Shown here piece by piece: positions 12,082 through 12,284 of a DNA stretch of 12,284 nucleotides. Numbering within the stretch: the stretch's first letter is position 1; each line of letters opens with the position of its first letter. The stretch comes from Candidatus Azambacteria bacterium (GTDB lineage Bacteria > Patescibacteriota > Minisyncoccia > GWC2-36-17 > M10-OD1-4), in assembly GCA_016200995.1 (NCBI GenBank), contig JACQDS010000091.1, forward strand, positions 1 to 12,284, read 5' to 3'. Below the pieces are notes generated by a model. That model made no database searches, had not been told where the DNA came from, and was given only the letters and a program-made list of their open reading frames with translations. Made by a program: the position numbers and the translations under genes.

Positions 12082-12284
12082 TTAATTTAGAAATGGATTT
12101 ACTATGCCATCATACACTAAATTATACTTCTTGTAGATCGCTCTGATCATGTTTTCTATCATGAAGTAAAAGTCAATATGTTCCTTGATTGATTCTTCAA
12201 GAATTTCCGCATCACCTGAGCTGCTGTCCTTTACGTGATCAATGACTGCTCTAAAAAACTTCAGATCGCACTCCGTAAGCTTAC
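12082..12284 (-). CDS. Unrecognised protein, C-terminal 66 residues; upstream partner of the radical SAM gene
   Basis: An open frame enters from the right edge (first full codon at 12282) and ends at TAA 12084-12082. It reads KLTECDLKFFRAVIDHVKDS, then an acidic helix-like part GDAEILEESIKEHIDFYFMI, then ENMIRAIYKKYNLVYDGIVN and a final PFLN. The composition suggests mostly amphipathic alpha helices with one cysteine and no membrane segment. I do not recognise the family. It stops 13 bases before the radical SAM start, and the ribosome binding site of that gene begins right after this stop, so the two form an operon and probably act together. It could be an accessory protein of the maturase (PlpY-like) or a leader-binding protein. 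It does not look like a typical Gly- or Cys-rich core peptide. Confidence 0.7.
   Translation of the reverse strand, partial: KLTECDLKFFRAVIDHVKDSSSGDAEILEESIKEHIDFYFMIENMIRAIYKKYNLVYDGIVNPFLN

Noticed and set aside
1..12284. tRNA, rRNA, CRISPR arrays, transposases, known riboswitches
   Set aside because: No cloverleaf-like segments, no regularly spaced direct repeats with unique spacers, no transposase motifs and no recognisable riboswitch cores were found on either strand by reading.

Overview
The window looks like a chromosomal segment of a Candidate Phyla Radiation (Patescibacteria, Parcubacteria-like) bacterium, joined at about position 9,915-9,940 to a stretch of different character. 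The CPR reading rests on three things: a compact set of minus-strand genes with no recognisable Shine-Dalgarno sites, a pilin with a C-terminal region of the kind common in Parcubacteria, and a four-helix-bundle (S23) remnant between genes. It is an inference from family resemblance, not a database result.

Region 1-4,620 is a type IV pilus block, all on the minus strand. In transcription order it runs: single-domain response regulator (4182-4571), type IV pilin (3564-4172), a strong hairpin, a polytopic membrane protein that may be a catalytically dead prepilin-peptidase relative (2814-3422), the assembly ATPase PilB (1101-2810), a decayed S23 fragment (916-1092), and the inner-membrane platform protein PilC (1-912, running off the left edge). 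PilB and PilC would drive assembly of the pilin. The response regulator, 9 bases upstream of the pilin, could control it.

Region 4,644-9,382 is housekeeping. It holds a class I ribonucleotide reductase pair, nrdA (two ATP-cones) followed by nrdB, and a two-cysteine peroxiredoxin with a near-perfect sigma70 promoter. AT-rich repeats precede both nrd genes. Two long inverted repeats that share an identical 18-base core lie directly after the pilin and peroxiredoxin stop codons.

Region 9,465-12,284 starts with the C-terminal part of undecaprenyl diphosphate synthase (minus) facing away from the C-terminal part of a thymidylate-kinase-like protein (plus). Both have lost their N-terminal parts at the same point. 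A plus-strand amidohydrolase remnant follows, keeping only its two ends. Then come three minus-strand genes: a short inorganic-pyrophosphatase-like protein, a complete radical SAM/SPASM enzyme with a perfect Shine-Dalgarno site, and the C-terminal end of an unrecognised protein 13 bases upstream of it. The last two look like the exposed end of a peptide-modification (RiPP-type) operon that continues off the right edge. No tRNA, rRNA, CRISPR array or transposase was found.
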